From the NCBI GenBank assembly GCA_944989445.1, contig CALYLW010000044.1, positions 124,001 to 188,000 on the forward strand: a DNA stretch of 64,000 nucleotides, given 5' to 3'. Of this stretch, positions 1 to 12,950 are shown piece after piece. The notes below the pieces were generated by a model, which ran no database searches, had not been told where the DNA came from, and saw nothing but the letters and a program-made list of their open reading frames with translations. The position numbers and the translations under genes are program-made. Position 1 is the stretch's first letter. Each line of letters begins with the position of its first letter. Source of the DNA: Ampullaceana balthica. Taxonomy: Eukaryota > Mollusca > Gastropoda > Lymnaeidae.

Positions 1-1299
1 AAGACAGTTTGTTACATCTCAGTATTTACACAAGCTATGTGGCTCCAGTTATATTTTAACACATTTATTTTTTATAATGTACTTAGTGTAAAATACACAT
101 CTTTATTCTATAACTTTGCCACTATTAATTCATTTTTTGTAATTTCTAATGATTGAATATTTTTACAGGCTCTATAATGGATATCGTATTTTCCCATTCT
201 TTCCCACACATAATATAAATCTTGCAAAGGTTACAAAAGAAAAAAGAATGATTAACTGTAAATAAAAAAGCCAGGAAGTCAGTCATTTTTTAGAGTTATC
301 GTAATCCAACCAGACCTACTTTACTTCAGGGAATATAGCCCTCTTAAAAAAACAGTTTGGACACACCTGGTTTAAAGCATCAAAAAGCAAATTCCCAAAC
401 ACATGTAAATAATCGTTTACGTTTACGAATTAAGTCTTAAAGGTAACAATTAAATATTTTTTAAAATGTAGTATATGAGAGGAGGATCAACTTTTTTTAT
501 TACTTCAGTGGATATTAGATAAAATCAAAATTATATTCGGTTGGGCTGACTAACCGATTAATCAGCAACATTCTGATTTGTACAATTAGCCACTATGTTT
601 TTCTTCTCCACGTGAAGTATAAAGCATGAGGTGGCCGGTTCAATATTTAAAGAAAACTAATATTTACCATAAATTAAGCATTGCGTTAATTTGTAATTGA
701 AAATCAAATATATATATATTTTTAAATACCTAAAAATTAGAATGCCTAATTTTAAGAAAAATGATTATATTTTCAATTTAAGATTTAATGAATAATCGGA
801 AAAATTAATTACATAAGGAAACAAACAAACAAAAAATAAACAATAAATAAACAAATAATATTTTTTGTAAAGACTAAAGGTTTCATAATTTTATTTCAAA
901 GACGTAAACTATCAGGAACTATTGTTGCACATAAATGAGAATCAAAGAATTTAAAAGTAAATAAAGTGTCTTTAACTGACAAAAATACAAGAAACAATAG
1001 ATTGTTTAACATGTCGAGTTGTAAATGAGTTCATTTAGTAAAAACATATTAAAATAAACAACATTGTAACATTAATGGCAATTGCATTAGATTTGCGTCT
1101 CATTTCTAAATTAATCCACTGGAAAGATACAATATTTTAAAATAATAAAAACCTAAATATAACTTTTTGACACAAGTTCATAAAGAAATCATTAACGCTT
1201 CTTCTATCAAGAAAAAGTATATATTACTTAACATTGACAAGGATTATCAAACCATTAATAACAAAATAATAATATAAATACACGGTTCCTTTAGAAAAG
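1..1299. other. AT-rich sequence, nothing recognised
   Basis: No splice-bounded frame, transposon end or long repeat seen. If the cluster continues leftward, this is intergenic. Confidence 0.5.
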
Positions 1300-2450
1300 A
1301 CGATTTCTGTTGTATATATCTCAAGCATTAGATATTTATATGTTCGAAATCTCAATTGTAATTAGATATTGTCTATACAGAGTAAATAAAGCTTTTCATA
1401 GTTTTAAAGTTTATTATTACTTCTTAATGCTGTCGAAGATATACCATTGTCCTTGTGCCCAGCAATTCTTTAAATCTAACTTTTCTTCTAGAAATTCAAG
1501 AAACTAAGAAACCAAATTCCATAAACAATTTATTTGTGTAAACTTTAAAAAAAAATTTCTTTTAAAACATTGTATACATTTATATAAAGTATGCACTTGT
1601 TATTTAAACATTAAAAATTAATCTGGCATGAAATCGAAGACATTTGAATTTATATTAAAATTTGATACTAAATATTTAGATGCAAGTTAGACACACACAC
1701 AAAAAAAACAACAAATCTTTAATTTTTCTAAATTTTTATTGACATAGTTTTCAGGACAAAAACATACATTTTCTAAAGAGACTTTCATAACAAATAGTCA
1801 TACAACCTACAATATTTGATATGCTTTAAGACGAAACTGACTCTCCCATTAAATAGCTGATACAGAACTAAACTAGAAAATGGATTGTTCATTTTATTGT
1901 ATATCTAACATGAAGATTACCAGCAGATATGGGAATACTTTTTTACTTACTCATTAAATTTAGTTTTCGTCATCAAAAATCCACATGAAGAATCATACAT
2001 ACATAAGCACAAACACACACACGCACACAATCACTCCCTCTCTTTATCTCTCTAAATCTCTCTCCCCTCTCTTTCTCTCTCTCTTTCTTTTATTCTCTAT
2101 CCATAGCTAAACTATTAGTTAATTCATCATTGACGCATTGTAGAATAAGTAAAACATTCTTAATTATAATGACAGTTTTGTAAGTTGTCATATCCGATAT
2201 GATTCTAAATATAATTATTAACTAATTGTTTTATAAATTACTATTATAAAAAAACATGTTTTGACACACAATTGACATCAAGCTATAAAGACCGCTTATG
2301 AAAATTACATACAATTAACCTTAAAGTTAAATATTTTGTTTTTGGAAAGTCGACCAGCTAATCTGTTCTAGTTCTTGTATATGATTAATATGAAGACCTT
2401 AAGTACGCACTGTATTACGTGTACAGATTTTTGAAAGGCGTACATGTTAA
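1300..2450. repeat. Left member of the segmental duplication, non-coding
   Basis: 1560-1830 is recognisably related to 10450-10730, 1960-2210 to 12285-12490, and the block near 2.5 kb to that near 12.8 kb. 1400-1530 also resembles 6240-6370. No gene is supported. A CT-rich microsatellite lies at 2034-2096. Confidence 0.5.
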
Positions 2451-2459
2451 GGCTTTTTT

Positions 2460-2620
2460 GAAAATCCACGTAATTTTTGTATTCCAGAAATTCCCCAACA
2501 TGTAACGAAGTTAATCCAAAGCGCCGACCAGCACAGAGCGAGCCACGTCAGAGGGGCGGTCTTCTGAACTGGTTTCGATAACGGCATTGGAATTCACTGC
2601 TTTGTCTTGCGAGGTGGTAT
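2460..2620. promoter_or_regulatory. Conserved enhancer-like block, left copy
   Basis: Strongly similar to 12775-12930 by eye. It keeps CCACGTAA (2466), GAAATTCCCC (2487, a Rel/kB-like word), GCGCCGACCAG and GCCACGTCAGAGG (2542). Differences from the other copy fall at all three codon positions and include a stop and indels, so conservation of these words looks regulatory rather than coding. It lies about 1.7 kb beyond the 3' end of gene A. Confidence 0.45.
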
Positions 2621-2849
2621 CAATGGGAGCTGACTATATTACAACAGACATGATATTGTCCATTATGTTTTCATTTATCGTATATTCGTGCTGTATTTCC
2701 TTTGCTTGCACCACACCAAACTACAAAGGATGCCACTCTTTAATCCTTGGTTCCTCCACCAGTTTCTATAAGGAGATGTGTACTGACCACGTTGGTCTAT
2801 AATGGCATTACACGAAATGCGGGAATTTTCCGAAGCAGACAAAGATATT

Positions 2850-4110
2850 ATAATGACTTTTTAAAAAAAATGTTATTTAAAAAAAAATTCTTATAAATCA
2901 TCACTGCGGCTTTTAATAAAATTCTATCGAAATGGAAGTATAATTGCTAACAAACTGACACTTGTCAAAACTTAAATTAACAACGTTTTCCCGAAAAATA
3001 GAATATCTACGCATGTTCAAATTATTGTAAATGTGAGAAAGAATTTAGAAAAAATTAAATTGAGTTAGACATTCATTTTTTCTAGTAACTCTTTGAGTTT
3101 TCCCAATTCAAAGTAAAGACTGAAACTTACATAAGCAATCAATATTTTTAAAAAGTAAGGGTTAAAAAAATGTTATGGCTAAGAGAAAACACAGCAAGAA
3201 ATATTGTTACACAGACATAATGATCGTGCAATTAAAACATAAAATAACTAAATTTGACTTGAAGAGAAATGGGGGGAAAAAATCGACTGTTGAACACATT
3301 TAATATCTCTCTCTGATTTTGAACTGATTTTATTTAGTTGAAATTATTAAAAGTACCTAAAATTTAGATTAATAGTAATAACATCAAATTTATTGTGCCA
3401 TTTTCAAATATATCCACTGTAGAGATAAACTATTTTTTAAAATCAAATATTAACTTAAATCTATCTTAAAAGGTAAAAGATTTTCTTAAAAAAACAAATT
3501 ATAACCGATACTAATATCATGTATTTAACATTGGTAAGCATTTGAAAAAATATGAACAACATCAATAATAATATAAAAAACTGCTTTCTTTAACAAAAAA
3601 AAATAGAAAAGATGATGTAATTTGTGTGTATAAGATTATCTGAAATTAGACAGTCTGTACTAAGATTACACTAGATGTAGAAGAGCTGCTGTAGATTGCC
3701 ACATTGTCTTATTGTTAGGTAGTGATTGCGATAAAAATACTATTTTAATATTTATTGATTGACAGTATTTTTAAGCAATTAATTTATTTCGGGTTCACAA
3801 TTCAAATTAGTTTTTATTGATACGAAGAAAGCCTTAAATGTTTGTTTTTTTAACTTCATAACTTAAAAATGTTACCGTAAAATAAAATGTGTTGTAGGGT
3901 TAATAAAATATTTAGTGAACAATTTAGTTTATTTAGTCAAGAATAAACGTAAGTTGAAAATGCCTTGTCGATTTTGTTTGTCAAATTTAATAATTGAACT
4001 GATAAACCTGAGCGGCGGTGTCTATTCGGCGTATTATTTATTATATTGTTAAGTACTCAAGCACTATAAAATTAAGTTTTGACATAAAGAAAGAAAATAC
4101 CGTGTTTCTC
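2850..4110. other. Intergenic AT-rich sequence 3' of gene A
   Basis: No coding or mobile-element signal seen between the enhancer-like block and the gene A poly(A) site. Confidence 0.5.
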
Positions 4111-4128
4111 CATTATTAAAATTATATT

Positions 4129-4134
4129 TTTATT
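4129..4134 (-). terminator. Poly(A) signal of gene A
   Basis: AATAAA on the gene strand, about 125 bases past the gene A stop. Confidence 0.5.
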
Positions 4135-4256
4135 GACAAAATAAAGCAAGTTAAAATTACATTAAAATAATTGTTGAAATCAAATTTATGCGCGATCAAA
4201 AAGAATCTCTCAATCATAATGCAGACGTCCGTGATGAACTAAGATCCAAGTGTTGG

Positions 4257-4438
4257 TTAAAGCCATCTGATGCTGTCGTTCAGTCCGAGGTGGAATTCAC
4301 AAATTCCTTCCACAATCCATTTTGTGTCTGGGACGATCTCACTAATGTCGACTTCATCGGTCGGCGACCACCCACACCACCCACGTGAATGGTTGAAGAT
4401 CACATTACCACGCAACTCTACCACGCAGCTGAAAGTAG
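4257..4438 (-). CDS. Gene A terminal coding exon 5
   Basis: 182 nt from acceptor CCTTTAG|CT to TAA at 4257-4259. The upstream CTACTTTCAG would also be an acceptor, but using it brings a TAG into frame, so 4438 is preferred. It encodes the family's terminal motif ending in SIRWL. Confidence 0.85.
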
Positions 4439-6121
4439 CTAAAGGGGTAATGACAAAAACAAACAAAAATTGTTTTTTTGAAAAAATGTCTGATGAGCAG
4501 TAAATTGTAGCAAAAAATAATTTTCAGTTTTAGCTATCATTCATAAATAATAAATAAATAAATATATATCTTTTCATATTGCTGTTCAGTATTGTGCACT
4601 TATCTTGAAACCTTGTCAATATTGTATGAACCACTAAGATCTAGTAGACTTTAAAAGAGTTCAATTTAGACATAGTGTGAGTCATATTTTATATACATAT
4701 TTTCATATTTTATAGTTCATATGTACTAGGAAAAAAAAACCCAACGAACAAAGAAAAACCAAACAAACAAAAGCAACATTCATTTTTATAGTTTTTTCTA
4801 TAGTTCCAAAACATATTTCAAAGCGCTCGTGCCGTCCTATGCATGCCGAAATAAAATAAATTTTGCTTACCGACGTGATTTCTACACAGTTGTGTTTCAC
4901 CCACTATGCATTCATACACATCTGTATTATCAGTTTGTCTTTCTGAAAGATCGATCTCAATTGGACCGATTATCAACTGTCTGACATAGTTTGGAAGGTT
5001 ATCAAGAGGAAGTTCCAACTTACGCTGAAGGCCTGTAAAATAAAACTTTAAGACAGTTTTGACCCGACATCTTTTTTCTCCCAGTGAATAAAAGAATATC
5101 TAATGACTATACCTTAGCTTTAAATATATTGTTATCTTTTGTCTTTTATTATAAAAATAAAAAATATTATAAATTCTCTACAATTTAAACGCTAGTAAAC
5201 TTATAGATAGAAGTGAAAGCATATGAATAAATAAATAAATAAATATATATATATACTAGTGTATTACCGGTCAAAATGCCGGAAGTTTTCAAAATAAATA
5301 CATTTCAGCTAAAATCTATTAATTTTTTTAAATACACATCAGAATAACAAATAATGTAATACAGAACTTTCATTTATTTTTATTTTATTCATTTATTATC
5401 ATATTGAACAATTGTATGCGAAACGTTCGAAAAGAGTTATTTTTGGTGAAGTAATTTAGTGCGCTGCTTTCTAAAATTAGTAGCGTCACGGAAAGGACAG
5501 ACGGGACGTGACATAAATTGCAAATTATGTATATTGATAGTTAAAAATGATACTATTAAACATTCAATTATAATTATAGTATTATAAAAAAATATAATGC
5601 CTTGCAAATCACGGAAACCTTTCCAAGACGCCCTAACTAAGATCAAAATTTAATTACATTTTTTTAAAAATTTAAACATGACAACAAAATATTACTGTAA
5701 TGATGTGAAAACTGAATCCCATCACAAGTCTATCATTTATTGGTGGAAATAGTTAAAACAATTTTATTTAGACGAACGTATAAAATTCTAAAAATATAAC
5801 AAAGAAAGATGTAACAGTTTTAGAACGGTGGATTAAAAAGGAGCTGAGATGAAGGTGTGATTAACTGTCACTTTATATCAGCACAGCATTTTTTCAAGCA
5901 CCTACCTTTCAGCCTACCAGAAGTTATTTTTACCATGGCTCCGATCTTTGTACTAATCTTACGACCATAATATCCGTGCATTGGATATGTTCTATTATTC
6001 TGAAAGGGAAAGTAATGATTAACAATTCATAAATAACCAAATACTCAAAGTTGTCAATTTTGAGCAATAAATGTGACGTTATTGTTTCGTATCTAGTATT
6101 AAGTAATAACTATAACTTAGC

Positions 6122-6166
<45 letters not shown>

Positions 6167-8004
6167 TGGATTTTTTTGTGGGTACGACATATTTATCAAC
6201 TGTGACAAGGTATTGTTTATTCGGAATAAATATTAGTTTTCTTATTTTTTAAAGTGTATTATTACTTTTAAATGCTACCGAAGCTGTATCATATTTTTGC
6301 AGCCCCCTCAATTCTTTAAAGTATTTCTTCTTCTAGAAAATAACACAACAAATTGCATATACAATTTATTCAGCATCATTCCGTCTCGCGAGACGATGGT
6401 GCATCACCGTTGGGTTGCGTTGCATTTCCTCGTGTGGCTGTGCAGTCCTATCTTTGAGTGACAGTATTTACCACAGCTTTTGCACACGAGTTCTCTGTTT
6501 CCAATGTTCTGTCTTTCTCCAAGCTCTTCTGTCTATAGCATCCTCCATCCTGCGCTCCTCGGCTACTTTTGCTCCATCTTTGACAGCTGTGTGCCACGTA
6601 GATCGCTCTTCTGCCTTAAACTCCCAGTCGCTTGTGCTTATTCTGACTGCTCCCATGTCCCACAAGCATACATCTTAATATAGGAGACGTGGGCGACCTG
6701 TCTTCCTCTTTCCCGATGCCAGTTCTCCATATAGCAGATCTTTGGGGAGACGGCCAGGCCTCATTCTTTTAACATGTCCTAGCCATCTCAGACGTCTTTC
6801 ACAGAGGATTGAGAACCTGCTTTGGGTATTCGCATGCGACAGGAACTCAATATTTGGCACTTTGTCCTGCCATTTAATGCCAAGGATGCGACACTGGCAC
6901 CTCAAGTGGAAGCTATTAAGCTTGCGCTCATGGGATGTATATGTGGTCCATGTCTCGCTCCCGCATAACAGCGTTCTGATGAGGCAGGCCCGTTAGACAC
7001 ACAGTTTGGTTTTCTCCCTTAGCTTGGTGCTTTGCCAAAATTCAATTTAATTTTGTAAAAAAATAATAATAAAAAATAAAAAAAATTATCCCACGACCTA
7101 ATTTTTAAAAAAAAAGAAAAGAAAAGGAGAATGTTTTACTGTATGAATCTCACAAAACAAACACCGAAAACAAAGCTAAACCAGGAATAGTTCATGACAG
7201 TGCCGCTCTTCTTAATCTCAACAACATAATAAGTGAGTAGAAAAACACTTTAAACAAAGTTTTTTTTTAAAAAAGCATTAAAATATAGAGAAATAACCAT
7301 CCTTCAGTTTTGAGTTTTAAAAAAAGAAAATATAGGGGAAAAAATACAATTAAATATTTCATTTAAAATGTAAGGTATTTAAAATAACATTTGTATCGTT
7401 TTTTAACGTTTACTTGAAAATGAGTAAAGATAAAATAAAACTTTAATATCTTACTGCGTAATCCAAATCATCTGACCAGTTCACACCATAACAATAAAGC
7501 TCCAAATCATTCTTGTTCACGGTTCCTGAGAATGGATCGAAATGTATTACCAATTGGAATACTTTGGGTCTGTTCACGAGCAAAGATTCTATACAGTTAT
7601 TTTAATTTTAAAACTAACAAAAGGATAAGTTCAAAAGAAATATATATTAATCAGAAGATTAACAGAATTACATATACTGTTAGCAAAAAGCATTAACTAA
7701 ACTTATTTGACAAGATCTCTTTTTTCAATAACATTAATCAAACTGTGCATTAAATTGTCCCAAACTCTCCGTTAAGTTAAGCGATTCAAGCACTTTCCGA
7801 CTGCGGATCACAATTACCTTTGGTCTCGGTAGTGGATAGTTCTAGTCTCTTTAAAAATTTATTGGTTATAAAATAGTAGTAAAAATTTGAACATTGTTTA
7901 TTCATCTAATTCTAGTCAGTAGAATATAAAGCTAACAATTTACCTTCCAATCCATATTTTCTCTTATATTCTTGGATGTAATAACCAACGTCAAAATCAG
8001 ACAT
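4257..8004 (-). CDS. Gene A: five-exon paralogue of an unrecognised tandem family (189 aa)
   Basis: Coding exons on the minus strand: 7944-8004, 7455-7525, 5906-5999, 4871-5032, 4257-4438. All junctions are GT-AG, phases are 1-0-1-1, and the joined length of 570 nt gives 189 residues plus TAA. The start ATG (8004) follows an acceptor (TATTACAG, ending 8027) in the same exon. Nothing resembles a signal peptide or membrane segment, so the product is probably cytosolic or leaves the cell by a non-classical route. Landmarks: Trp in exon 2 (GVNWSD), TSGRLKG closing exon 3, LELPLDNLP in exon 4, FSCVVELRGNVIF opening exon 5, TDEVDI, and WIVEGICEFHLG before the stop. AATAAA lies at 4129-4134. Closest relative is gene B, with near-identical exon lengths and about 58% identity over the last exon by hand count. 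Function is unknown; a beta-rich fold is inferred. Confidence 0.82.
4871..5032 (-). CDS. Gene A coding exon 4
   Basis: 162 nt (54 codons), acceptor TTTTACAG|GC, donor GTCG|GTAAGC. It carries LQRKLELPLDNLPNYVRQL followed by an acidic/polar stretch; no stop in the chosen frame. Confidence 0.85.
5906..5999 (-). CDS. Gene A coding exon 3
   Basis: 94 nt, acceptor TTTCAG|AATAAT, donor AAAG|GTAGGT. It ends in ITSGRLKG, identical to the end of gene B exon 3, and YPM is also shared near the start. Confidence 0.85.
6124..6168. repeat. (TA)n microsatellite
   Basis: About 45 bp of TA repeats with one TACA interruption, in intron 2 of gene A. Confidence 0.95.
6370..7035 (-). mobile_element. LINE remnant, reverse transcriptase C-terminal region
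   Basis: Minus-strand reading gives RLRWLGHVKRM, GRLPKDLLYGEL and GKRKTGRPRL, the familiar C-terminal segment of endonuclease/reverse-transcriptase LINEs. After a frameshift it continues with ISTSDWEFKAEERSTWHTAV. It lies in intron 2 of gene A, in the same orientation as the gene. Truncated and frameshifted, so inactive. Confidence 0.75.
7455..7525 (-). CDS. Gene A coding exon 2
   Basis: 71 nt between acceptor CTCAG|GA and donor GCA|GTAAGA, ending in phase 0. It contains DLELYCYGVNWSDD; the Trp is shared by exon 2 of all five paralogues. Confidence 0.8.
7944..8004 (-). CDS. Gene A coding exon 1
   Basis: 61 nt from ATG to donor G|GTAAAT, phase 1. It encodes MSDFDVGYYIQEYKRKYGLE plus a split Gly. 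Gene B exon 1 has the same length and keeps VG..I..Y....GL.G. Confidence 0.8.
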
Positions 8005-8457
8005 TATCCCAGGCAATTAGTGAAACCTGTAATAGCTTTATAAGGCATTTAATTATAATTAAAAACTTGAATAAGCTGTAAATAAAAAAAAATTAAAATT
8101 AAAACATTTGCATTTTAAATTCTCTTAAATTGTTACTTTGATTATATCAGGGACAACAAAGGCTCTATTTGTAAAATTATCCAATTGGCACCAAACCATT
8201 TTACTCCTAGATCACATGCAAAAAAAATACACCCATACCTATTAAGAATATTGACCTCAGAGACATTTTTGAGATATTATGTTTAGTTGATACAAAATTT
8301 GGTACTTTTTTGTATTTTTTTCCTCAGAATATTGTGGACAATCACGAACATCAACTCGTTTCATTATTTTTTTTACAATCAATTTCAATTAAAGATGGTT
8401 TCAAAAAGAAGCACCTTGTTCTCAATGAGTTTGATGATGCTTATTTTCCCTCTAGTA

Positions 8458-8674
8458 CAGGGGTGGGTAAACTTTTTAGGGCGAGGGCCACATTAGTAAG
8501 AAGTTAAACATCAAGGGGCAGAACCTAACCAAAATTTATCCCTGATTCAAGTACAAACATCCATCTTTAACATAAATTTATTGATTTTTTTATACTACCA
8601 CAGGCTTCCGCGGGCCGCAAAAATCTCCGTAGCGGGCCGTAAGCGGCACTCGGGCCGTAGTTTGTCCACCCCTG
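8458..8674. mobile_element. hAT-type MITE in gene A 5' intron
   Basis: CAGGGGTGGGTAAACTTT at the left and AGTTTGTCCACCCCTG at the right form inverted termini. CTCTAGTA is duplicated on both sides (8450-8457, 8675-8682). 217 bp, no coding capacity; GC-rich interior typical of this MITE class. Confidence 0.88.
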
Positions 8675-9259
8675 CTCTAGTATAAAAACAAATATTAACG
8701 CATGTCTTTTATTCATGTAATCGAAAAGTTAGCAATGTAATCTAATGTTATTGAAAGTATTTTTCAAGATTATACAATTATGCCACTTCACAAAATTTCC
8801 GACATTTCTATGTTCCTCACAACCAAGATTGCAATCCCAAACATGATACATGGGGAAGAAAGTTGAAGTGAAATAACGTTACCTATAGGGAATTTCTGAC
8901 GCTCTTACCGGTCCGAAAATGCACTAAGAATACAGCGGTCTGTTTCTTCTCGCTTAAATTGGAGGAAATTAAAACTCTTTGTTTAAGCTTCAAAATTTAA
9001 TTTCACTAACAAAACAGATCAGTCATATATATTTCGTCGTTTTTTAATATAAATTGTGTTGTTTGTTTGAAACCAATAAAATAATTGCATAAGAAAACCT
9101 AAAATAATCCTTAATTTGATGTCAGTTTTTTTGTAACAACAATAAAATACATTTGGCTTAAAAATGATACCTCCTTTTGTTGTCAAAAACACTATAAAAC
9201 GAGAGTTAAATTTGGTCATAAACACTAAATACGTCCAAAGAGTTTGGTGGAACTATGGT

Positions 9260-9420
9260 CATATTATTTCACAGGTGCAAAAACATAGATACAATACCTC
9301 TTAGATTACGTGGCAAAGTGTCGTCATGGGTTACTTTATGGAAAAATGTGTTTGGTTATTTTTAAGTTCCAGAAGTTTCTTTCAAAAATCCAAACCACGT
9401 CATAAATAAACGAAATGCGC
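9260..9420 (-). promoter_or_regulatory. Gene A candidate promoter
   Basis: TTACGTGGC at 9306 (CCACGTAA on the gene strand), a degraded TATA-like word (TGTATCTATG, 9283-9292) and CCACGTCAT about 100 bp further upstream. The same order and spacing occur at the gene B promoter, and the sequence between the two ACGTG sites is visibly related (a TTGG-GTTATTTTTA core). TATA to TATC decay may weaken this copy. Inferred; no transcript evidence. Confidence 0.45.
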
Positions 9421-9970
9421 TTGATACAGAATTTATTCTAGCTTAATTATTTTTATTTTCATGGTATCATAACACTGATAAAGGATTTGTTATTTTAATA
9501 TGTTGAGATGTAAAGATTTTGTTTAAAGTGAGCTTGTCTTTATTTTACGTTTAGTATTAGTTTGTTTTACTTATCGAAAATTGGTGTTTTTGGTGTGATT
9601 TTTATTTATAATAATTAGGTGGGCAATCAATATCATTACATGTGAATTGAGGATAGAAATCATTACGTATATATACAAGATATACTGTATTTTTTACAGT
9701 TTGTTTTTCAAAACTTTTTAAAACTAAAAATATATTGGGATATCAATCATCTTTAGTGAGTTATCTATAGATAGTTTTGGGAAAAACCAGTGGTCACCCT
9801 TGAGTCTTTATTAAAAAAATGGGGAACTCCCTGGTAAAACAATTTTTTCAACCCATTTCTGCAAGACTACATTGGTATACAATGTCAATAGATTTCCTTT
9901 TAATATATACATAAATTATAAATATTCTTGTTAAGAATGTAATTCACATTGTAATAAACTATTGATAGCT

Positions 9971-10156
9971 AGGGCCGGTCTTAGCAACTGTGAGGCCCTA
10001 TGTGGCTTAGTATGCGAAACGGATTGTGTGGGACCCAGTTTGCTTAGGGATAAGGAATTAATAAGGATAATAATAGAAAATTAAGTTAGGTGGTGCCTAT
10101 GAAACTGCGGGGCCCACTGCGGCCGCTTGGGTTTCGGTGGCCAAAGAACGGCCATG
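9971..10156. mobile_element. MITE-like element upstream of gene A
   Basis: Flanked by the direct repeat TTGATAGCT (9962-9970, 10157-10165). Termini AGGGCCGGTCTTAG and CAAAGAACGGCCATG are imperfect inverted repeats. 186 bp, non-coding. Confidence 0.7.
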
Positions 10157-10429
10157 TTGATAGCTTTTATCTTTTTTATAATTTGAAAAACATTGTAACA
10201 CATAAAATTGTACGAAGTTCATTTTTATTCCACTTTGTTACTAATATTACGATTAAAATCTAAACAGCTGCTATTTAAGAACAAACGCATAACAAGATCT
10301 TCTGATACTTTAATTTTATTTCCTTTTTATGCAATGCATGGGCATCAATCAAGATATAAACTTAAACAATTTCATTGGAAATATGCTATGGATCCGTTGA
10401 CACTGTATTAAAATTTTAATTTAAAAAAA

Positions 10430-12760
10430 TAAGGTTAAATTTCAACTTGTACACATTTATATAAATTTAACACAGTAATGCATTTTTAATCAACCATTAA
10501 AAGTTAATCTAGGATAAAATATAAGACATTTGAATATATATTGAATTATACACACGAGACGTTTATTTTTAACCCTAAAGAAATAAATTTCTGCTGCACA
10601 AAAATTACAAAATCAACACATCTTTAATAAGTAAAAAGTTTCTACTGGCATGTTTTCAGGGGTAAAATGATATATTTATTAATTTTTCTACAGAAACTTC
10701 CATAACAAATAGTGGTACGGCTCGAAAACTGTGTTACATAAGTTGTACCGAAATTTACACATGCAAACAGTTTTAAGATGTATTTATTTTTCCATGACTT
10801 CAAGCCTGACATTGTTTAATCTTTATTGTAAACTTAAATATAATATTTGCGGTTAATATAGTATTTCGAAATTGTTATAAAACTGAGAAACAAAAATACA
10901 ACCTTTTCTTTTATGAAAATTGTATACAAAAGACAATTTAAACCGTGTCTTGGCTATTAAAAATTTATACATGGTATAAAAATTGATTAATTAAAAAATA
11001 ATTTTAAAAAACATTTTTAAAATCACGAGTAATTCAAAATCGTGATGGCGTCTCAAATATTTTTATTTTGTAAAAAATTATTATTAAAAAATCAACAAAA
11101 CTAAAACATGACGATTTTTTTCAGAAATGTTTTTGGAAATTTTCATAGAAATGAAATTAATTATTTTTTTGCGGTTACTCGAGTATATTTTATTATTGAT
11201 TGTCATTTAAAATAAGTGTATTTTCCCCATCAGTTCAAATTGCGTTTCGATTAAACAATGGAAACCTATTAACCCACATTACAAAAATAGCAAAGCCCGT
11301 AACTTTTGGTTTATTATTTATATTTAGAATCTTTCAATACATTTCTGTAACAATAGGAACCATGCTGTTCTCTTGTATTCCAATTACCAGAGACATCTTC
11401 GAAATGACTCAAAACGTGTAACTTCTTGGACATCTCTTTAAGTCTTTGGTCAATTTAGCAGTCAAGCTCTGTTTAGTCATTCACAATAGCCTTTCTTTGA
11501 AGATGAGCGTCCGTATACGAAAACGTACCTATGTAAAAAAAATAAATTATTATGCCATTAATAGTTTGTTTCTGTATTTTCCCCCAGGTTTTCTGGGTTT
11601 GGAGAAGGCGATAATTATTTGGCATTATGAATTTCGTAGATTTTTTAATTCAGCTTTTAAGGAATGAAAAAATGCACCATCTATAAAACTCCATCAACAA
11701 ACTCACCTTTTCCTAGAAATATCCAAAGTAATCTGTCACAATCAATCACAAACTCATTAAGAAAAACAACTTAATTTCACAAAACGGCAAAATTATTGAA
11801 TTTCAAAATTCTTTACAAAAATCACATGACTTACTTTCAAAATGTGTTCAGACTTGATTGGTCATTTCGGCCGTGACCTTTTCATTGTACTGAGTCTGGT
11901 AAATGCAGTTTTGGGCAGATTCCTAACAGGAATATACACAGTTAAGTTGAAAATGTTCATTGACTTCTTAAAAATTAATATTTCTTCAGAGATTTTAATG
12001 TATCCTAATATTAAACCTTTAAATATTAATTATTTCTGCTATGAAGTTTGAGCGTTGCAATATGGAAAGTTTGTACTTTGTGTGTTGATATAACCGCCTA
12101 CCTATTACACTTTGCATCCTGTGCCACTCTTTTGTAATTTGTTTTCAATCCTAGTAATGACTCTGCCATTGCTGATACATCGCTTAAAAGAGAATGGATA
12201 ATTGATTTTATTTTATATGTGACATGAAAAATAACTGTAGTTATTCGAATAATTAGTACTTACACATTAAATTTAGTTTTTGTCATGATTAGTCCACATG
12301 AAGAATCATACACACGTACGAACATACACACACACAAACACCCACACACATACGCACAAACACACACACAATCACTATCCATAGCTAAAATATTAATGAA
12401 TTCATCATTTACGTTATGTAGAATGATAAGTAAAAATATCTTAATATTGATAACAGTTTTGAAAGTAAGTCACAACCGATAGGACATGATACTAATCTGT
12501 TCTATGTCAGGTAATATGAAGGCCTTATACAAGCAGTTGAATTACGTGTCCAAATTTTGACAAATACAAGTTGGCGTAACATTTTTTAAAACATCATTGA
12601 CCCTAAGCTATAAAGATCAATTGTAAGTAAATATAAATAATCATAAATAGTTCTACAATATTTATTTTCGAAAGTAGATAAACTAATCTCTTCTAGGTCA
12701 GGTAATATGAAGGCCTTATATATGCAGTTGATTTATTTGTCAGAATGTTCGACAAGCGGC
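10430..12760. repeat. Right member of the segmental duplication, non-coding
   Basis: Collinear with 1.5-2.5 kb through several short conserved stretches, including CACATGAAGAATCATACA next to a CA-rich tract (12300-12375). Two near-copies of GTCAGGTAATATGAAGGCC occur at 12507 and 12699. Open frames here are short and unlike genes A-E. Confidence 0.5.
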
Positions 12761-12769
12761 AATCTTAAT

Positions 12770-12950
12770 GCTTTTTGACAATCCACGTAATATTCATTTT
12801 TGTGTTTCTGAAATTCCCCAAAATGTAACAAAGTTCATCCAATGCGCCGACCAGCTCAGTGCGAGCCACGTCAGAGGGAGGGTCTTCTGAACTGGTTTTG
12901 GTAACTGCCTTGGATTCCCCTTTCATTGCCTGTCGACTTAGTATCGATTG
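12770..12950. promoter_or_regulatory. Conserved enhancer-like block, right copy
   Basis: Counterpart of 2460-2620, about 1.4 kb beyond the 3' end of gene B. CCACGTAA at 12783, GAAATTCCCC at 12810 and CCACGTCA at 12866 (TGACGTGGC on the other strand, the word known for ATF6/XBP1-type bZIP factors). A 72-codon minus-strand open frame crosses it, but it is broken in the left copy. Confidence 0.45.
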
